Assembly (NCBI RefSeq): GCF_001653565.1
Contig: NZ_LYPB01000048.1
Coordinates: 62,001 to 126,000, forward strand
DNA: 64,000 nucleotides
Source of the DNA: Paenibacillus oryzisoli
Lineage (GTDB): Bacteria; Bacillota; Bacilli; Paenibacillales; NBRC-103111
Direction of reading: 5' to 3'
The translations under genes and the position numbers were made by a program. The notes beneath the pieces were generated by a model. That model was not told the DNA's origin and did no database searches. It saw only the letters and a program-made list of their open reading frames with translations. Below are positions 15,585-25,450 of the stretch, piece after piece. Numbering within the stretch: position 1 is the first letter of the stretch; the number at the start of each line of letters is the position of its first letter.

Positions 15585-16751
15585 TCACTCCACACGAAGC
15601 AATATCGCATCCCCTTGCGCCGTCCCGCTGCAAATCGCTGCAATCCCATAACCTCCGCCAATTCTGCGAAGCTCATGAATTAAAGTGAGAATAATCCGCG
15701 TCCCGCTTGCGCCAATGGGATGACCGAGCGCAATGGCACCGCCATTAACGTTTACTCGTTGCGAATCCCACCCTAGCATGTGCTCACATGTGAGCACAAC
15801 AGCGGCAAAAGCTTCATTCACCTCGAATCGATCGATTTGATCCAGAGTCATGCCCGTTTGCTTCAGCAGCTTTCGGATCGCCAACGCTGGTGTAGTAGCG
15901 ATATACGGCGCTGGCTCGCCAACACTCGTATGGCCGACGATTGTCGCGAGCGGAAATATGCCCTGCTCCATAGCGGCATCACTCGCCATGACGATCAAGG
16001 CCGCTGCACCATCATTGACACCAGGGGCATTTCCAGCCGTAATGCTGCCATGCTTATCCAATACGGGGACTAAACCAGCAAGCTTAGCTAAATTCGTATC
16101 TCCACGTGGTCCCTCATCATGTTCTATTACAGTTGTACCCACAGGAACAGGTACGATTTCCTCTGCGAAGTATCCACTGGAAGTTGCGTGCAGAGCTAAT
16201 TGATGGCTGCGCAAAGCCCACTCGTCTTGCTGCTGCCGTCCAATCTTGAATTCAGCAGCTATGCGACTGCCATGGAGCACCATATGCACGCGTTCGAATG
16301 GGCAGGTCAAACCATCATGAATCATCAGATCGAGCAGACGCTGTTCGCCCATTCGTGCGCCCCAACGCGCATGTGTCGCCAAATAAGGCGCAGAGCTCAT
16401 GCTCTCCATACCGCCTGCTACCAGTACCGACGCGTCACCAGCTCGGATAATTTGGTCCGCCATGGTCACACTGCGCATCCCGGAGGCGCACACTTTATTG
16501 ATCGTCTCCGACGTTACACGCCACGTTAACCCCGCCTTGCGAGCTGCCTGACGAGAAGGGATTTGTCCTGCACCTCCTTGCAGCACCATGCCCATCAGGA
16601 CTTCGTCGATCAAGGAAGGATTCAGCGTCGCGCGACGAATCGCTTCTTTGATGACAATTCCACCAAGCTCGACAGCTGGGACATCCTTCAACGCACCACC
16701 GAACTTCCCGAAAGGCGTCCTTGCGCCGCCAACAATGACGCTTTCTCGCAT
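15585..16751 (-). CDS. mmgA: acetyl-CoA acetyltransferase (thiolase)
   Basis: This 388-residue thiolase joins two acetyl-CoA or cleaves acetoacetyl-CoA. The nucleophilic Cys88 is in [12 protein letters not shown], the catalytic His is in [12 protein letters not shown] near residue 345, and the second Cys is in [12 protein letters not shown] close to the C-terminus (many relatives have GGG instead of GTA there). The frame opens at 16778, but AGGAGGGTGAGGTGT precedes the ATG at 16751, which gives the standard thiolase N-terminus [15 protein letters not shown]. It lies between an acyl-CoA dehydrogenase and 3-hydroxybutyryl-CoA dehydrogenase, giving a short beta-oxidation set. Confidence 0.92.
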   Translation of the reverse strand: MRESVIVGGARTPFGKFGGALKDVPAVELGGIVIKEAIRRATLNPSLIDEVLMGMVLQGGAGQIPSRQAARKAGLTWRVTSETINKVCASGMRSVTMADQIIRAGDASVLVAGGMESMSSAPYLATHARWGARMGEQRLLDLMIHDGLTCPFERVHMVLHGSRIAAEFKIGRQQQDEWALRSHQLALHATSSGYFAEEIVPVPVGTTVIEHDEGPRGDTNLAKLAGLVPVLDKHGSITAGNAPGVNDGAAALIVMASDAAMEQGIFPLATIVGHTSVGEPAPYIATTPALAIRKLLKQTGMTLDQIDRFEVNEAFAAVVLTCEHMLGWDSQRVNVNGGAIALGHPIGASGTRIILTLIHELRRIGGGYGIAAICSGTAQGDAILLRVE

Positions 16752-16774
16752 ACACCTCACCCTCCTGTCCACGC

Positions 16775-17908
16775 TCACATCTTATTAATCAGGCGAGCGA
16801 TGGCTCTTCGCTGCTCATCCATCGATGCTTCAATCGTTTGAAGCATCTTCGCATCGCGCATATACCGTTCAACAGGGAACGCTTTGGTATAGCCATAGCC
16901 ACCATGAATTTGAACAGCTTCAATCGTTACTGCCATCGCTATATGCCCAGCAAATAGATTGGAATACGCGCCTCCGTCTCCCTCTTGACTATCATGCCAT
17001 GCGGCTTGATACGTGAGCAGCCTCGCTGCTTCAATTTGCGTTGCCATATTCGCCAGCTTAAATGCAATAGCCTGTTGCTGCACAATCGGCTTGTCGAATT
17101 GCCTGCGCGTCTTCGCATAGGAGATTGACACATCCATCGCTGCTTGCGCAAGTCCAACTGCTAGTGCGGCAATCCCGCTGCGTGCAGACTCCAGCGTCCG
17201 CAATGCAATCCGATGGCCGTCTCCTTCCTCGCCTAACCGATTTGCCAACGGGACTCGGCAATCGACCAATTCAATGGACATGCTGGGTGAACCGCGCAGT
17301 CCGATTTTTCGTTCTTTTTGACGCAGCATACATCCTGGTGTGCCTTTCTCAATAATAAAAGCACTACTCGCATCCGCTGTAGAATTATTTCCCGTCGCTG
17401 CAAACACCACATATACGTCTGCTTCCCCAGCGTTTGAAACGAGAACTTTCTTGCCCCGCAGTACGTAATCGTCACCATCACGCAACGCTTCTGTCTGCAA
17501 GTCAACAATTCCATTCGGCAGTGCGCGTTCAGACCACGCGTAAGCGCCGAGCTTTTGCCCATTTCCCATTGGCACTAGATATAACTTCTTCTGTTCCTCG
17601 TTGCCGAACATTGAAATCGCCGCAGCTGCCAACCCACTGTGCACATAAAGCGTGTACCCTGTCGAAGCGCAAGCACGCGCTATCTCCTCCAAAACCAAGC
17701 AATTCGTCAGCCTATCAGAACCTAGTCCGCCATATTCCTCGGGCACCATAATCCCCGTTAAACCAAGCCCCCCCATCGTATCGAATATATGGCGATCATA
17801 ACGTTCTTCTTCATCTCGAAGCGCCGCCGTCGGCGCAACCTCCCCTGCTGCATAATCGCGTACCATGGCGCGAATCATTTCTAATTCCTCTGAAAGGCTA
17901 TAATCCAT
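16775..17908 (-). CDS. acyl-CoA dehydrogenase (second copy)
   Basis: This 377-residue FAD enzyme introduces a trans-2 double bond into acyl-CoA and would pass electrons to electron-transfer flavoprotein. The FAD/substrate signatures are present ([20 protein letters not shown], a variant of the usual ESDAGSD region; [39 protein letters not shown]). The C-terminal catalytic loop reads [16 protein letters not shown] instead of the usual IYEGTNEIQR; the glutamate aligned with the catalytic base is kept (Glu in TIE) but the following residues differ. GGGAGGG precedes the ATG at 17908. Compared with the copy at 21500 it is more divergent and may use a different chain length or branched substrate. 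Confidence 0.88.
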   Translation of the reverse strand: MDYSLSEELEMIRAMVRDYAAGEVAPTAALRDEEERYDRHIFDTMGGLGLTGIMVPEEYGGLGSDRLTNCLVLEEIARACASTGYTLYVHSGLAAAAISMFGNEEQKKLYLVPMGNGQKLGAYAWSERALPNGIVDLQTEALRDGDDYVLRGKKVLVSNAGEADVYVVFAATGNNSTADASSAFIIEKGTPGCMLRQKERKIGLRGSPSMSIELVDCRVPLANRLGEEGDGHRIALRTLESARSGIAALAVGLAQAAMDVSISYAKTRRQFDKPIVQQQAIAFKLANMATQIEAARLLTYQAAWHDSQEGDGGAYSNLFAGHIAMAVTIEAVQIHGGYGYTKAFPVERYMRDAKMLQTIEASMDEQRRAIARLINKM

Positions 17909-17938
17909 GTGGAGCCCTCCCTCAAGCCGCTTGCACTT

Positions 17939-18847
17939 CTAGCTTTGATCCTCCCAAGTTGATCGTGCAATAGAACCATCCAAGGCCTCATAATCTTCAT
18001 AACGAATCGCTTTGTATAACTCACTACGTGTTTGCATGTTCGCTAACGATCCGATTTGCGTTCCTTGCCCACGAATCTCTTCAAATACCCGTTCATACGC
18101 TTTAGCTGCGACTCGTAAGGACGTAACCGGATAGAGGACCATCCGGAAGCCCCAACTCTCAAATTGCGCAGCCGTATAGTAAGGCGTACGTCCAAATTCC
18201 GTCATATTGGCCAGAAGTGGTCCGTCCACTTCCTTCCGAAATTGATGGAAGTCCTCCTCACTCTCAAGTGCTTCAGGAAAAATAGCATCCGCCCCAGCGG
18301 CAAGATATTGCTTCGCACGGGCGATAGCTTCCGCCATCCCTTCAACCCCCTTGGCATCTGTCCGTGCAACAATATACAGCGTCGGGCTGACCGCTTTGAT
18401 CGTGCGGATTTTATGACACATGTCCTCGGCAGGAATGAGCTTCTTACCACTCAGATGTCCGCATTTCTTCGGCATATCTTGATCTTCTATTTGTACGGCA
18501 GCGACTTTGGCCTCCACCATCTCCTTGGCGGTCCGCGCGACATTCAGAATGCCGCCATATCCTGTATCAATATCGACTAGTAACGGAAGTCCCGATGCTC
18601 GAACGAGCTCCCTAGCGCGCTCTGCAACCTCGCCCGAATAAAGAAGTCCCAAATCTGGCAATCCTCTGCTCGCCGTATAAGCAGCACCTGATAAGTACAG
18701 CACCCCAAACCCTGCTTGTTTGGCTATTCGCGCTGCCATGCCATCGTGGGTGCCGACGATTTGGACAATCGGACCCGCTTCAACGTAACTACGCCACTGC
18801 GCAGCCAACTGTTCTTGACTCGGCTCCTCCTCAATTAACCACGACAT
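17939..18847 (-). CDS. prpB: methylisocitrate lyase
   Basis: This 302-residue enzyme of the isocitrate lyase/PEP mutase superfamily cleaves 2-methylisocitrate into pyruvate and succinate, the last step of the methylcitrate cycle. The catalytic signature KKCGHLSGK is at residues 127-135, and the metal-binding VDIDTGYGG is at 91-99. The length is right for PrpB and much shorter than true isocitrate lyase. AGGAGG five bases upstream supports the ATG at 18847. It lies directly downstream of PrpD and PrpC in the order of the pathway; the B. subtilis counterpart is MmgF/YqiQ. Confidence 0.93.
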   Translation of the reverse strand: MSWLIEEEPSQEQLAAQWRSYVEAGPIVQIVGTHDGMAARIAKQAGFGVLYLSGAAYTASRGLPDLGLLYSGEVAERARELVRASGLPLLVDIDTGYGGILNVARTAKEMVEAKVAAVQIEDQDMPKKCGHLSGKKLIPAEDMCHKIRTIKAVSPTLYIVARTDAKGVEGMAEAIARAKQYLAAGADAIFPEALESEEDFHQFRKEVDGPLLANMTEFGRTPYYTAAQFESWGFRMVLYPVTSLRVAAKAYERVFEEIRGQGTQIGSLANMQTRSELYKAIRYEDYEALDGSIARSTWEDQS

Positions 18848-18885
18848 AGCAACCTCCTGACTTATTCAACCGATCTATCCACTCG

Positions 18886-20334
18886 TTAAATGACGAATAG
18901 CGACATATACGTCGAAACAGGTGTCTGAATGAGCTTTTCATAATCGAGTGATCCCTTCATAATTTCTTCCGTCTGCTTCCTTGGAAACCTTGTTTGCACA
19001 TTCGCTTTGAATTTATCGATTACTTTCGGAAGACCTTCCGCTCGCCGCTTGCGGTGTCCGATGGGGTATTCACATACAATTTTCCCTGTCGACGTTCCGT
19101 CCTTAAAATAAATTTGAATACTATTCGCGATAGAACGCTTATCTGGATCAAGGTAATCCTTGCTGTATTGTTCGTTCTCGATCACAACCATACGCTCCCG
19201 AAGCGCATCAATGCGCGGATCAGCAGCAATATCATCTTCATAATGCTCGGCAGTCAGTGTACCAAACAGAAGCCCAACAGCTACCATGTACTGCAGACAG
19301 TGATCTCGATCGGCTGGATTGTACAAAGGACCTTTCTTATCAATAATGCGCATCGCTGATTTGTGAGTTGTTAACATAACTTTAGTTATGTCACCAATTC
19401 GATCATTTACAAGCTCATGTAGGGTTAAAGCACATTCAACTGCGGTTTGCGCGTGAAATTCCGCTGGGAATGAAATTTTGAACAGAATATGTTCCATCAC
19501 ATAACTGCCCAAAGGTCTGCCCAAAGTCAGTGTCTTACCTTCAAAAAGCACATCCTGGAATCCCCAGTTCGGCGCTGTGAGCGCAGAGGCATATCCCATC
19601 TCACCTCCGACTGCCATTAACGCCAAACGAACAGCACGGCTCGTTGCATCTCCCGCAGCCCATGATTTCCTAGAACCTGTATTCGGTGCGTGCCGATAGG
19701 TGCGTAAACTCGCGCCATCAATCCATGCATGGGAGATGGCGCTGCATACCTCCTCCATCGTTCCTCCCAGCATAACTGCGGCCACTGCCGTGGAAGCGAC
19801 TTTCACCAGATGGACATGATCTAGTCCAACCGCGTTCAAGCTATTTTCTAATGCAAGCACGCCTTGAATTTCATGCGCTTTGATCGCCATCGTTAAGACG
19901 TCTTTCATGGTAAAAGGTAATTGACTCTCAGATATGCGTTTCCGACTTACATAGTCCGCAATTGCAAGAATACTGCCTAAGTTGTCGGATGGATGGCCCC
20001 ATTCTGCTGCTAGCCACGTGTCGTTGTAATCCAGCCACCGAATCATGCAACCGATATTGAACGCGGCATGAACCGGATCCAATTCGTATCGCGTACCAGG
20101 AACGCGAGCACCTCCGACCACATCTGCGCCTGGAACAAGCGGACCTAGATGTTTCGTACAAGCGGGAAATCGCAGCGCAAGCAAGCCTGTTCCCAGTGAA
20201 TCCATGAGCACATGATGAGCAATCTGATACGCTTCCTCACTTACAATCTCGGCATGCAATGCGTAGTCGGCAATCTCTACAATAAGCGGATCGAAGATCA
20301 TCTCCCTCTGAACCCATTCTCTTGACGTACTCAT
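18886..20334 (-). CDS. prpD: 2-methylcitrate dehydratase
   Basis: This 482-residue cytosolic enzyme of the MmgE/PrpD family dehydrates 2-methylcitrate to 2-methyl-cis-aconitate. Family features are the N-terminal helical part ([20 protein letters not shown], then [14 protein letters not shown]), the segment [40 protein letters not shown] with [14 protein letters not shown], and the C-terminal [18 protein letters not shown]. The ATG at 20334 overlaps the stop codon of the citrate synthase gene (ATGA), so the two are translationally coupled. In B. subtilis the equivalent is MmgE. Confidence 0.93.
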   Translation of the reverse strand: MSTSREWVQREMIFDPLIVEIADYALHAEIVSEEAYQIAHHVLMDSLGTGLLALRFPACTKHLGPLVPGADVVGGARVPGTRYELDPVHAAFNIGCMIRWLDYNDTWLAAEWGHPSDNLGSILAIADYVSRKRISESQLPFTMKDVLTMAIKAHEIQGVLALENSLNAVGLDHVHLVKVASTAVAAVMLGGTMEEVCSAISHAWIDGASLRTYRHAPNTGSRKSWAAGDATSRAVRLALMAVGGEMGYASALTAPNWGFQDVLFEGKTLTLGRPLGSYVMEHILFKISFPAEFHAQTAVECALTLHELVNDRIGDITKVMLTTHKSAMRIIDKKGPLYNPADRDHCLQYMVAVGLLFGTLTAEHYEDDIAADPRIDALRERMVVIENEQYSKDYLDPDKRSIANSIQIYFKDGTSTGKIVCEYPIGHRKRRAEGLPKVIDKFKANVQTRFPRKQTEEIMKGSLDYEKLIQTPVSTYMSLFVI

Positions 20335-21482
20335 ACGATTTCGTCCTCACTTTCTGAATGCGGATCTTCCTGTGGCGGATGCAAATCGCGCGCACCTGTA
20401 TATCGTACACGAGGTCGGAATAGACGATTGTTCGCATGCTGCTCCATCACATGTGCACTGATGCCGACTGTACGCGCTGCAAGGAAAACGGGTGTAAACA
20501 GTTCAATTGGGATGCCTAGCAAGTAATATACAGGCGCTGCATAGTAATCCAGATTGGGATGCAGCCCTTTCTCCGTGCGCATCACATGCTCACCACGAAC
20601 ACACAAGTCGAATAACTCCTGTTGGTAGCATGCGGGTGCGAGCTTCTCCAGCGCCTCCTTCATTAACAACGCGCGTGGATCAGGTTTGCGCATATAGACA
20701 CGGTGACCGAAACCCATAATACGTTCCTTCCTCGCAAGTTTGGAACGAATCAACCCTTCCAGGTCATCTTCTGTACCCGCTTCAAGCAGCATGTGCATAA
20801 CCGCTTCGTTCGCTCCTCCGTGCAGTGTTCCTTTTAGGGAAGCTACCGCACCAACAAGTGCGCCATAAATATCAGACTGTGTCGAAGCGATGACGCGAGC
20901 CGCAAAAGTCGAATTCGGCAATTCATGCTCACTATACACAATCAGCGATTGATCAAAAATTGCGACCTCCATCGGTGACGGAATCGTTCCCGTAATCATG
21001 TACAGAAAATTGGCCGTGTAAGACAAATTCGGATCGGGTTCGATGAGCGGCTGCTTCGTAATAGCTCTGTAGCCATAGGCGACAATTTGTGGCACTTTAG
21101 CCAACAACCGTATCGCTTTACGTCCATTCGCTCCTGGTGATCGATCATCAAGTTCGTCATCAAAGCTCGCTAACGCGGAGATACTCGTTCGCAGGACGTC
21201 CATCATATCTGCCCGATCCGGCATCAGATGGAGCATGGCGCGCACATTAGGCGGTAATCCATACATCGATTGAATCTGTTGCTCTATGGCTTGTCGCCTT
21301 GACACATTCGGCAATTCTCCTTCTAACAACAGCCCTACTACATCCAAATAGGTCGTTTGCTCTGCAAGTTCCATCAGATTATATCCGCGAATCACGATTT
21401 CTTCTTTCTCCACATCGAGATATGAAATGCTAGTCTCACTAGCTATCACATGCTCAAGCCCAGGCAAATAGTGATCACTCAT
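20331..21482 (-). CDS. prpC: 2-methylcitrate synthase / citrate synthase
   Basis: This 383-residue enzyme condenses propionyl-CoA (and usually acetyl-CoA) with oxaloacetate. It has the small Gram-positive citrate synthase form: [29 protein letters not shown] (first active His), [15 protein letters not shown] (second His) and a catalytic Asp further on ([15 protein letters not shown]). Its place beside PrpD and PrpB argues for 2-methylcitrate synthase rather than the main citrate synthase; the B. subtilis counterpart is MmgD. The stop overlaps the PrpD start and it follows the acyl-CoA dehydrogenase by 17 bases. Confidence 0.92.
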   Translation of the reverse strand: MSDHYLPGLEHVIASETSISYLDVEKEEIVIRGYNLMELAEQTTYLDVVGLLLEGELPNVSRRQAIEQQIQSMYGLPPNVRAMLHLMPDRADMMDVLRTSISALASFDDELDDRSPGANGRKAIRLLAKVPQIVAYGYRAITKQPLIEPDPNLSYTANFLYMITGTIPSPMEVAIFDQSLIVYSEHELPNSTFAARVIASTQSDIYGALVGAVASLKGTLHGGANEAVMHMLLEAGTEDDLEGLIRSKLARKERIMGFGHRVYMRKPDPRALLMKEALEKLAPACYQQELFDLCVRGEHVMRTEKGLHPNLDYYAAPVYYLLGIPIELFTPVFLAARTVGISAHVMEQHANNRLFRPRVRYTGARDLHPPQEDPHSESEDEIV

Positions 21483-21499
21483 GTTTTCGCTCTCCCTTC

Positions 21500-22633
21500 C
21501 TACGTGCTTTCAGAAAGCAGCAAACGCGAAATCACAATACGCTGAATCTCATTCGTCCCTTCATAAATTTGCGTCACTTTGGCATCTCGCAGATAGCGCT
21601 CCACCTTCGACTCCTTCAGGCATCCCCACACGCCACAGAGCTGGACAGCACGCAAACATACGTTAACCGCCATATCGCTGGCAAAAAGCTTCGCAATGGC
21701 AGCCTGTTTCCCATAGGAGAGCCCCTTGCCTTTGCGCCAAGCGGCTTGATAGGTCAACTGTCTTGCGGCTTCGATGTGCGTGGCCATCTCCGAAACATGA
21801 GCATAGAACTGCTCGCCGCCGAGCGAGCCAGATCCCGCTCCATAGGCGAGGACAGCGTCCAAGGCCCCTTGGCCGATCCCTGTAGCTTGTGCGGCAATCC
21901 CGATTCGGCCGCCATCCAGACTTCGCATAGCGATGCGGAATCCTTCGCCTTCCGGGCCCAGCCGGTTCCCCAATGGCACGCTGCACCCCTCAAACCTAAG
22001 TTCTATCGTCGTCGATGAACGGATCCCGAGCTTATTTTCCTTGGTACCGAAGATAAGTCCTTCCCTTCCTTTTTCCACAATGAAAGCCGTACAACTCTTT
22101 GTCTCCTTCTGTGTGCCAGTAATGGCGAAAACAATATACACCTCCGCCTCCCCGCCATTCGTCACGAATAGCTTAGAGCCGTTAAGCACGTACGCATCGC
22201 CTACATGGGTAGCAGTCGTTCGCATAGCACCCGCATCTGAACCTGAGTCGCTTTCCGTCAGGCAGTAGGCGCCGAGCTTAGTCCCTTGTGCCAGGGGGCG
22301 TAAATACTGTTGTTTTTGAGCTTCTGTCCCATACGTATGAATCGCCCAACTAGCCAGCGAGGTATGCACGGAGAGCATCACGCCTGTAGACGGACAAATA
22401 CGCGAGAGTTCCTCAATCACCATTGCGTACGTTAGGAAATCATAACCACCTCCGCCAATGGCTTGTGGCCAAGGGAGTCCTGACCATCCCATCTCTCCGA
22501 TACCATCGTAAATCCCACGGTCAAATCGCTCATATTCATCCCTTTCCTCTGAAGTCGGCTCCATCTTCGCGAGTGCAAACGTACGGACTTGGGCCCTGAT
22601 ATCTTGTTGATCTTGGGTATAAGAGAAGTGCAT
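21500..22633 (-). CDS. acyl-CoA dehydrogenase (first gene of operon)
   Basis: This 377-residue FAD enzyme of the short/medium-chain acyl-CoA dehydrogenase family has all signatures: GAYCLTESDSGSDAGAMRTT, VTNGGEAEVYIVFA, and the C-terminal TQIYEGTNEIQRIVISRLLL with the catalytic Glu. It should oxidise butyryl-CoA or a branched/propionyl-type acyl-CoA, passing electrons to ETF. The frame is open to 22732, but GGAGG seven bases before the ATG at 22633 gives the normal N-terminus MHFSYTQDQQDIRAQ. It leads the operon and corresponds to MmgC. A perfect cre box lies 85 bases upstream. Confidence 0.92.
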   Translation of the reverse strand: MHFSYTQDQQDIRAQVRTFALAKMEPTSEERDEYERFDRGIYDGIGEMGWSGLPWPQAIGGGGYDFLTYAMVIEELSRICPSTGVMLSVHTSLASWAIHTYGTEAQKQQYLRPLAQGTKLGAYCLTESDSGSDAGAMRTTATHVGDAYVLNGSKLFVTNGGEAEVYIVFAITGTQKETKSCTAFIVEKGREGLIFGTKENKLGIRSSTTIELRFEGCSVPLGNRLGPEGEGFRIAMRSLDGGRIGIAAQATGIGQGALDAVLAYGAGSGSLGGEQFYAHVSEMATHIEAARQLTYQAAWRKGKGLSYGKQAAIAKLFASDMAVNVCLRAVQLCGVWGCLKESKVERYLRDAKVTQIYEGTNEIQRIVISRLLLSEST

Positions 22634-22717
22634 GCGACGACCTCCTTCGACGTGTTCATGATGCAGACACTGGATTGGCCGAGGTTGATTCGGTCGATCG
22701 TATTTCTTTGGACAAGT

Positions 22718-22731
22718 TGTAAACGCTTTCA
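22718..22731. promoter_or_regulatory. cre box (CcpA operator)
   Basis: TGTAAACGCTTTCA matches the consensus TGWAARCGYTWNCW at every position, and its reverse complement matches as well. It lies 85 bases upstream of the operon's first ATG (22633), where CcpA would block transcription when preferred sugars are present. A TATA-rich -10-like stretch (TATATAACATATAT on the minus strand) lies just upstream of it. Confidence 0.85.
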
Positions 22732-22983
22732 ATATATGTTATATATACACGCTTTTGTTAGGCATTAGACTAATATATTGCCGATATCATCGGCTGTGAA
22801 CTGGATGATTAAATGAACCAACTTATATGGGGCAGTACTACTGTATTTTCAGTGGTACTGTCTCATTTCTTATCAACACCCAAGTTCTCTATAATGCCAT
22901 AAAGTCCAAACTTTACCACCGCTATCTACATACGATAGATTCTGTAGACAGACATTTTGAATCGGTTTGGGATGGGGGATGAC

Positions 22984-24285
22984 ATGGACAACTTCGAACA
23001 AACTTCTAGGCGGATTCGAATCACCGTTATGGGACTTGGCTATGTGGGGTTGCCGCTGGCTGTTCTATTTGTGAAAGGCGGGTTTCACGTAACAGGCTTC
23101 GATATTAACCCGGAACTCATTACTAAGCTGCGCAATAAGGAGATGTCCCTACCCTCTTTGGCTGAGCATGATGCTCATTTCATAACCACCTCCGATCATT
23201 TCAGTGCGACAAGCGACTTAGATGAACTCCGTGACAGTGACGCGATAATCATTTGTGTGCCAACGCCCCTTGGCGCTGATCGTCAGCCTGATCTTCGTTA
23301 TATTGAAGCAGCAGCAGACTCTATTAAGCAAATACTAAGACCTGGACAACTTGTTATATTGGAAAGTTCCACCTATCCGGGAACGACCAAAGAAATCGCT
23401 AACAGAATCATTGCAGGCACCTCCTATGTCATTGGCGAGGATTTGTTTATCGGTTATTCACCAGAACGTATTGATCCTGGTAATTCCCAGTACTCCGTTG
23501 AGACCATACCTAAGCTAGTCAGCGGGATAACACCAGCATGCCTAAATCAAGTGATACAACTTTACAGCTCCGTTTTCAAGGAAATAAAACCCGTGACTAG
23601 CCCAGAGATCGCCGAAATGGCCAAGTTGCTTGAAAACACATATCGATTTATAAACATTTCTTTTATTAATGAACTCGCCATACTCTGCGATGCCATGCAT
23701 ATTGATATCTGGGAAGTGATTGATGGGGCAAAAACAAAACCTTTCGGTTTCAACGATTTTTACCCCGGCTCAGGAATCGGTGGGCACTGCATACCCGTGG
23801 ATCCGCTTTATTTACAATGGAAGTTAGAGCAATTGGGACTTGAATCGAGTTTCATTCGAGAATCGGAACGAATTAATGAATCCATGCCGATGTATATCGT
23901 CAAACGCATCAGTGAATTACTGAAGCCCTCTACCCCGCTCAAAGGCGCATCCATACTTCTGTACGGAATAACCTATAAAAGCAACGTCGCGGATGTACGA
24001 GAATCTTCAGCAATTAAAGTGCTGCAATATTTGCATGAAGCAGGTGCAGATGTAAGCTATCATGATCCTTACATGGATACGATCCATGTCGGGGGGACAT
24101 TATTTCAAAGTGTTGAATTAACGGCTGATGTCTTGCAAAGAGCAGATTGTGTTGTGATTTTGATGACGCATAATGCTATGCCGAAGGCTGATATTCTTAA
24201 ATATGCCTCACTCGTCTATGATACGCGGGATGTAATGGATAAACAAAGGAACATGCGCAACGTCATTCGACTTGGAGACAGCTAA
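22984..24285 (+). CDS. nucleotide-sugar dehydrogenase (UDP-HexNAc type)
   Basis: This enzyme of about 433 residues oxidises C6 of a UDP-sugar to the uronic acid with two NAD. The NAD motif is GLGYVGLPLA, the substrate segment is YSPERIDPGN, and the catalytic Cys is in SGIGGHCIPVDP (about residue 269). The last two motifs and STYPGTTKEI point to the UDP-N-acetylhexosamine branch (WbpA/WecC-like) rather than UDP-glucose. Frames start at TTG 22957 and ATG 22972; GGGGGA just before the ATG at 22984 favours that one. It should feed a surface polysaccharide, perhaps a spore coat or teichuronic-type polymer. No polysaccharide cluster surrounds it; the convergent CgeB-like gene is the only glycan-related neighbour. 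Confidence 0.85.
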   Translation: MDNFEQTSRRIRITVMGLGYVGLPLAVLFVKGGFHVTGFDINPELITKLRNKEMSLPSLAEHDAHFITTSDHFSATSDLDELRDSDAIIICVPTPLGADRQPDLRYIEAAADSIKQILRPGQLVILESSTYPGTTKEIANRIIAGTSYVIGEDLFIGYSPERIDPGNSQYSVETIPKLVSGITPACLNQVIQLYSSVFKEIKPVTSPEIAEMAKLLENTYRFINISFINELAILCDAMHIDIWEVIDGAKTKPFGFNDFYPGSGIGGHCIPVDPLYLQWKLEQLGLESSFIRESERINESMPMYIVKRISELLKPSTPLKGASILLYGITYKSNVADVRESSAIKVLQYLHEAGADVSYHDPYMDTIHVGGTLFQSVELTADVLQRADCVVILMTHNAMPKADILKYASLVYDTRDVMDKQRNMRNVIRLGDS

Positions 24286-24344
24286 AAAAACACCATCATT
24301 CCCTACATCATCTTTCATGATGCCAAAGGACATTGATGGTGTTT
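24286..24344. terminator. bidirectional terminator
   Basis: AAACACCATCA near 24290 pairs with TGATGGTGTTT near 24334 around an inner helix; A and T runs flank it on both sides. It ends the convergent genes stopping at 24285 and 24352. Confidence 0.75.
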
Positions 24345-24351
24345 CTTTGTC

Positions 24352-25338
24352 TTACCCTTGATTTTTTAAAATTTCTTGGACCATTTCTACGAATTTCCTT
24401 GCGCGATGTTTAACTGTGTGATGTTTACGAATAAATTCATAACCGGCCTCGGCTATTCGGTTGCGTTCCGCACTATTTTTCAAATAATAATCAGCTTTCC
24501 ATTCAAAATTGTCTTCCGTTACCTCCACGAAATGTACGCCTGGTATAAAGCCTAGGTCGAGCAGCTCTTTCGAAACGGAGGAGAGTAACAACGTACGACA
24601 GGCGAGCACTTCGTAATATTTACGTAATGGATAGTGGTATGTGGAGTCACAGGAGAGGAATATTTTAGCGCGATTGATCGCCTTTGCATAGTTTCTGTTT
24701 ACGAGTACTTTCTTCTCTTCTTCAACCGTCATATCACGATATCCAGGGTGTTCTTCATGATAAAAGCCTTTTCTTGATTTCATCCGATCAAGCATGACTT
24801 TCCTAAGCGGATACACGGATGCCGCGGTGCAGCCTAGCAATAGATAGTCAATATCTCTCCTCAGCTCATAATCGCGAAAGATCTTGGTGTCGACAAAATG
24901 CGGAAACCAATGCATCTGATGTGCGAATTCTGGGAACAGCTTTAGAAAGGGGTCGCGATAAATGGAAAAGATATGCTTAATATTGTTCTTCGTTAGGAAT
25001 GCTTTTCTCTCTTCAATATTAAAATGTGTATCGTGCACGATGACTCCAATTGGGATTTCGAGGTCAGCCAATCCTTCAATACGTGGACAATGTCGTTCTC
25101 GAATATCATTAAGAAGGATAAAGTCGGGACGTTCTGGAAGCTGTTTCAAAATATCCCTAATATGTCCGCTCTTATGCCAAAGGGATAGGTTGACTAGCTC
25201 AGATAATGCCATTGAAAAATGATGAAAACTCCGTTGTACATATTTACTGAAATCTCCAGTAATGAACAGTACTTTACATGGATTCACAGATGCCACCGCC
25301 TTTGATCTACACAGCTTCATCTTATGTCCAAGCAACAA
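24352..25338 (-). CDS. CgeB-like glycosyltransferase family protein
   Basis: This protein of about 328 residues resembles CgeB, a spore outermost-layer protein of the glycosyltransferase group 1 type. Supporting features are the N-terminal Rossmann strand (CKVLFITGDFSKYVQRSF), IPIGVIVHDTHFN, HWFPHFVDTKIF, and the C-terminal nucleotide-sugar site SCDSTYHYPLRKYYEVLACR followed by LLLSSVSKELLDLGF and ISTNS-like helices. No signal peptide. The start is uncertain: TTG at 25338 has AAGGAA about ten bases upstream, and an ATG at 25320 has no good site. If it is CgeB-like it should glycosylate the spore surface late in sporulation. It stands alone. Confidence 0.7.
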   Translation of the reverse strand: MLLGHKMKLCRSKAVASVNPCKVLFITGDFSKYVQRSFHHFSMALSELVNLSLWHKSGHIRDILKQLPERPDFILLNDIRERHCPRIEGLADLEIPIGVIVHDTHFNIEERKAFLTKNNIKHIFSIYRDPFLKLFPEFAHQMHWFPHFVDTKIFRDYELRRDIDYLLLGCTAASVYPLRKVMLDRMKSRKGFYHEEHPGYRDMTVEEEKKVLVNRNYAKAINRAKIFLSCDSTYHYPLRKYYEVLACRTLLLSSVSKELLDLGFIPGVHFVEVTEDNFEWKADYYLKNSAERNRIAEAGYEFIRKHHTVKHRARKFVEMVQEILKNQG

Positions 25339-25450
25339 AAAAAGTTCCTTTACACATCCATACCGCGGGCCTAATTATGTGTGCTGATTGGATCAACAGC
25401 AAAAAGAGAGGTAGTCCCTCCTGCCTCCCTAACAACAATTAGATATTCGC

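Noticed and set aside
22634..22732. N-terminal extension of the first acyl-CoA dehydrogenase
   Set aside because: The extension reaches the cre box and lacks a ribosome binding site; GGAGG marks the ATG at 22633.
22721..22800. Sigma-E promoter in front of the methylcitrate operon, as in B. subtilis mmg
   Set aside because: A CATATATT -10-like element is present, but no matching -35 at the right distance; not claimed.
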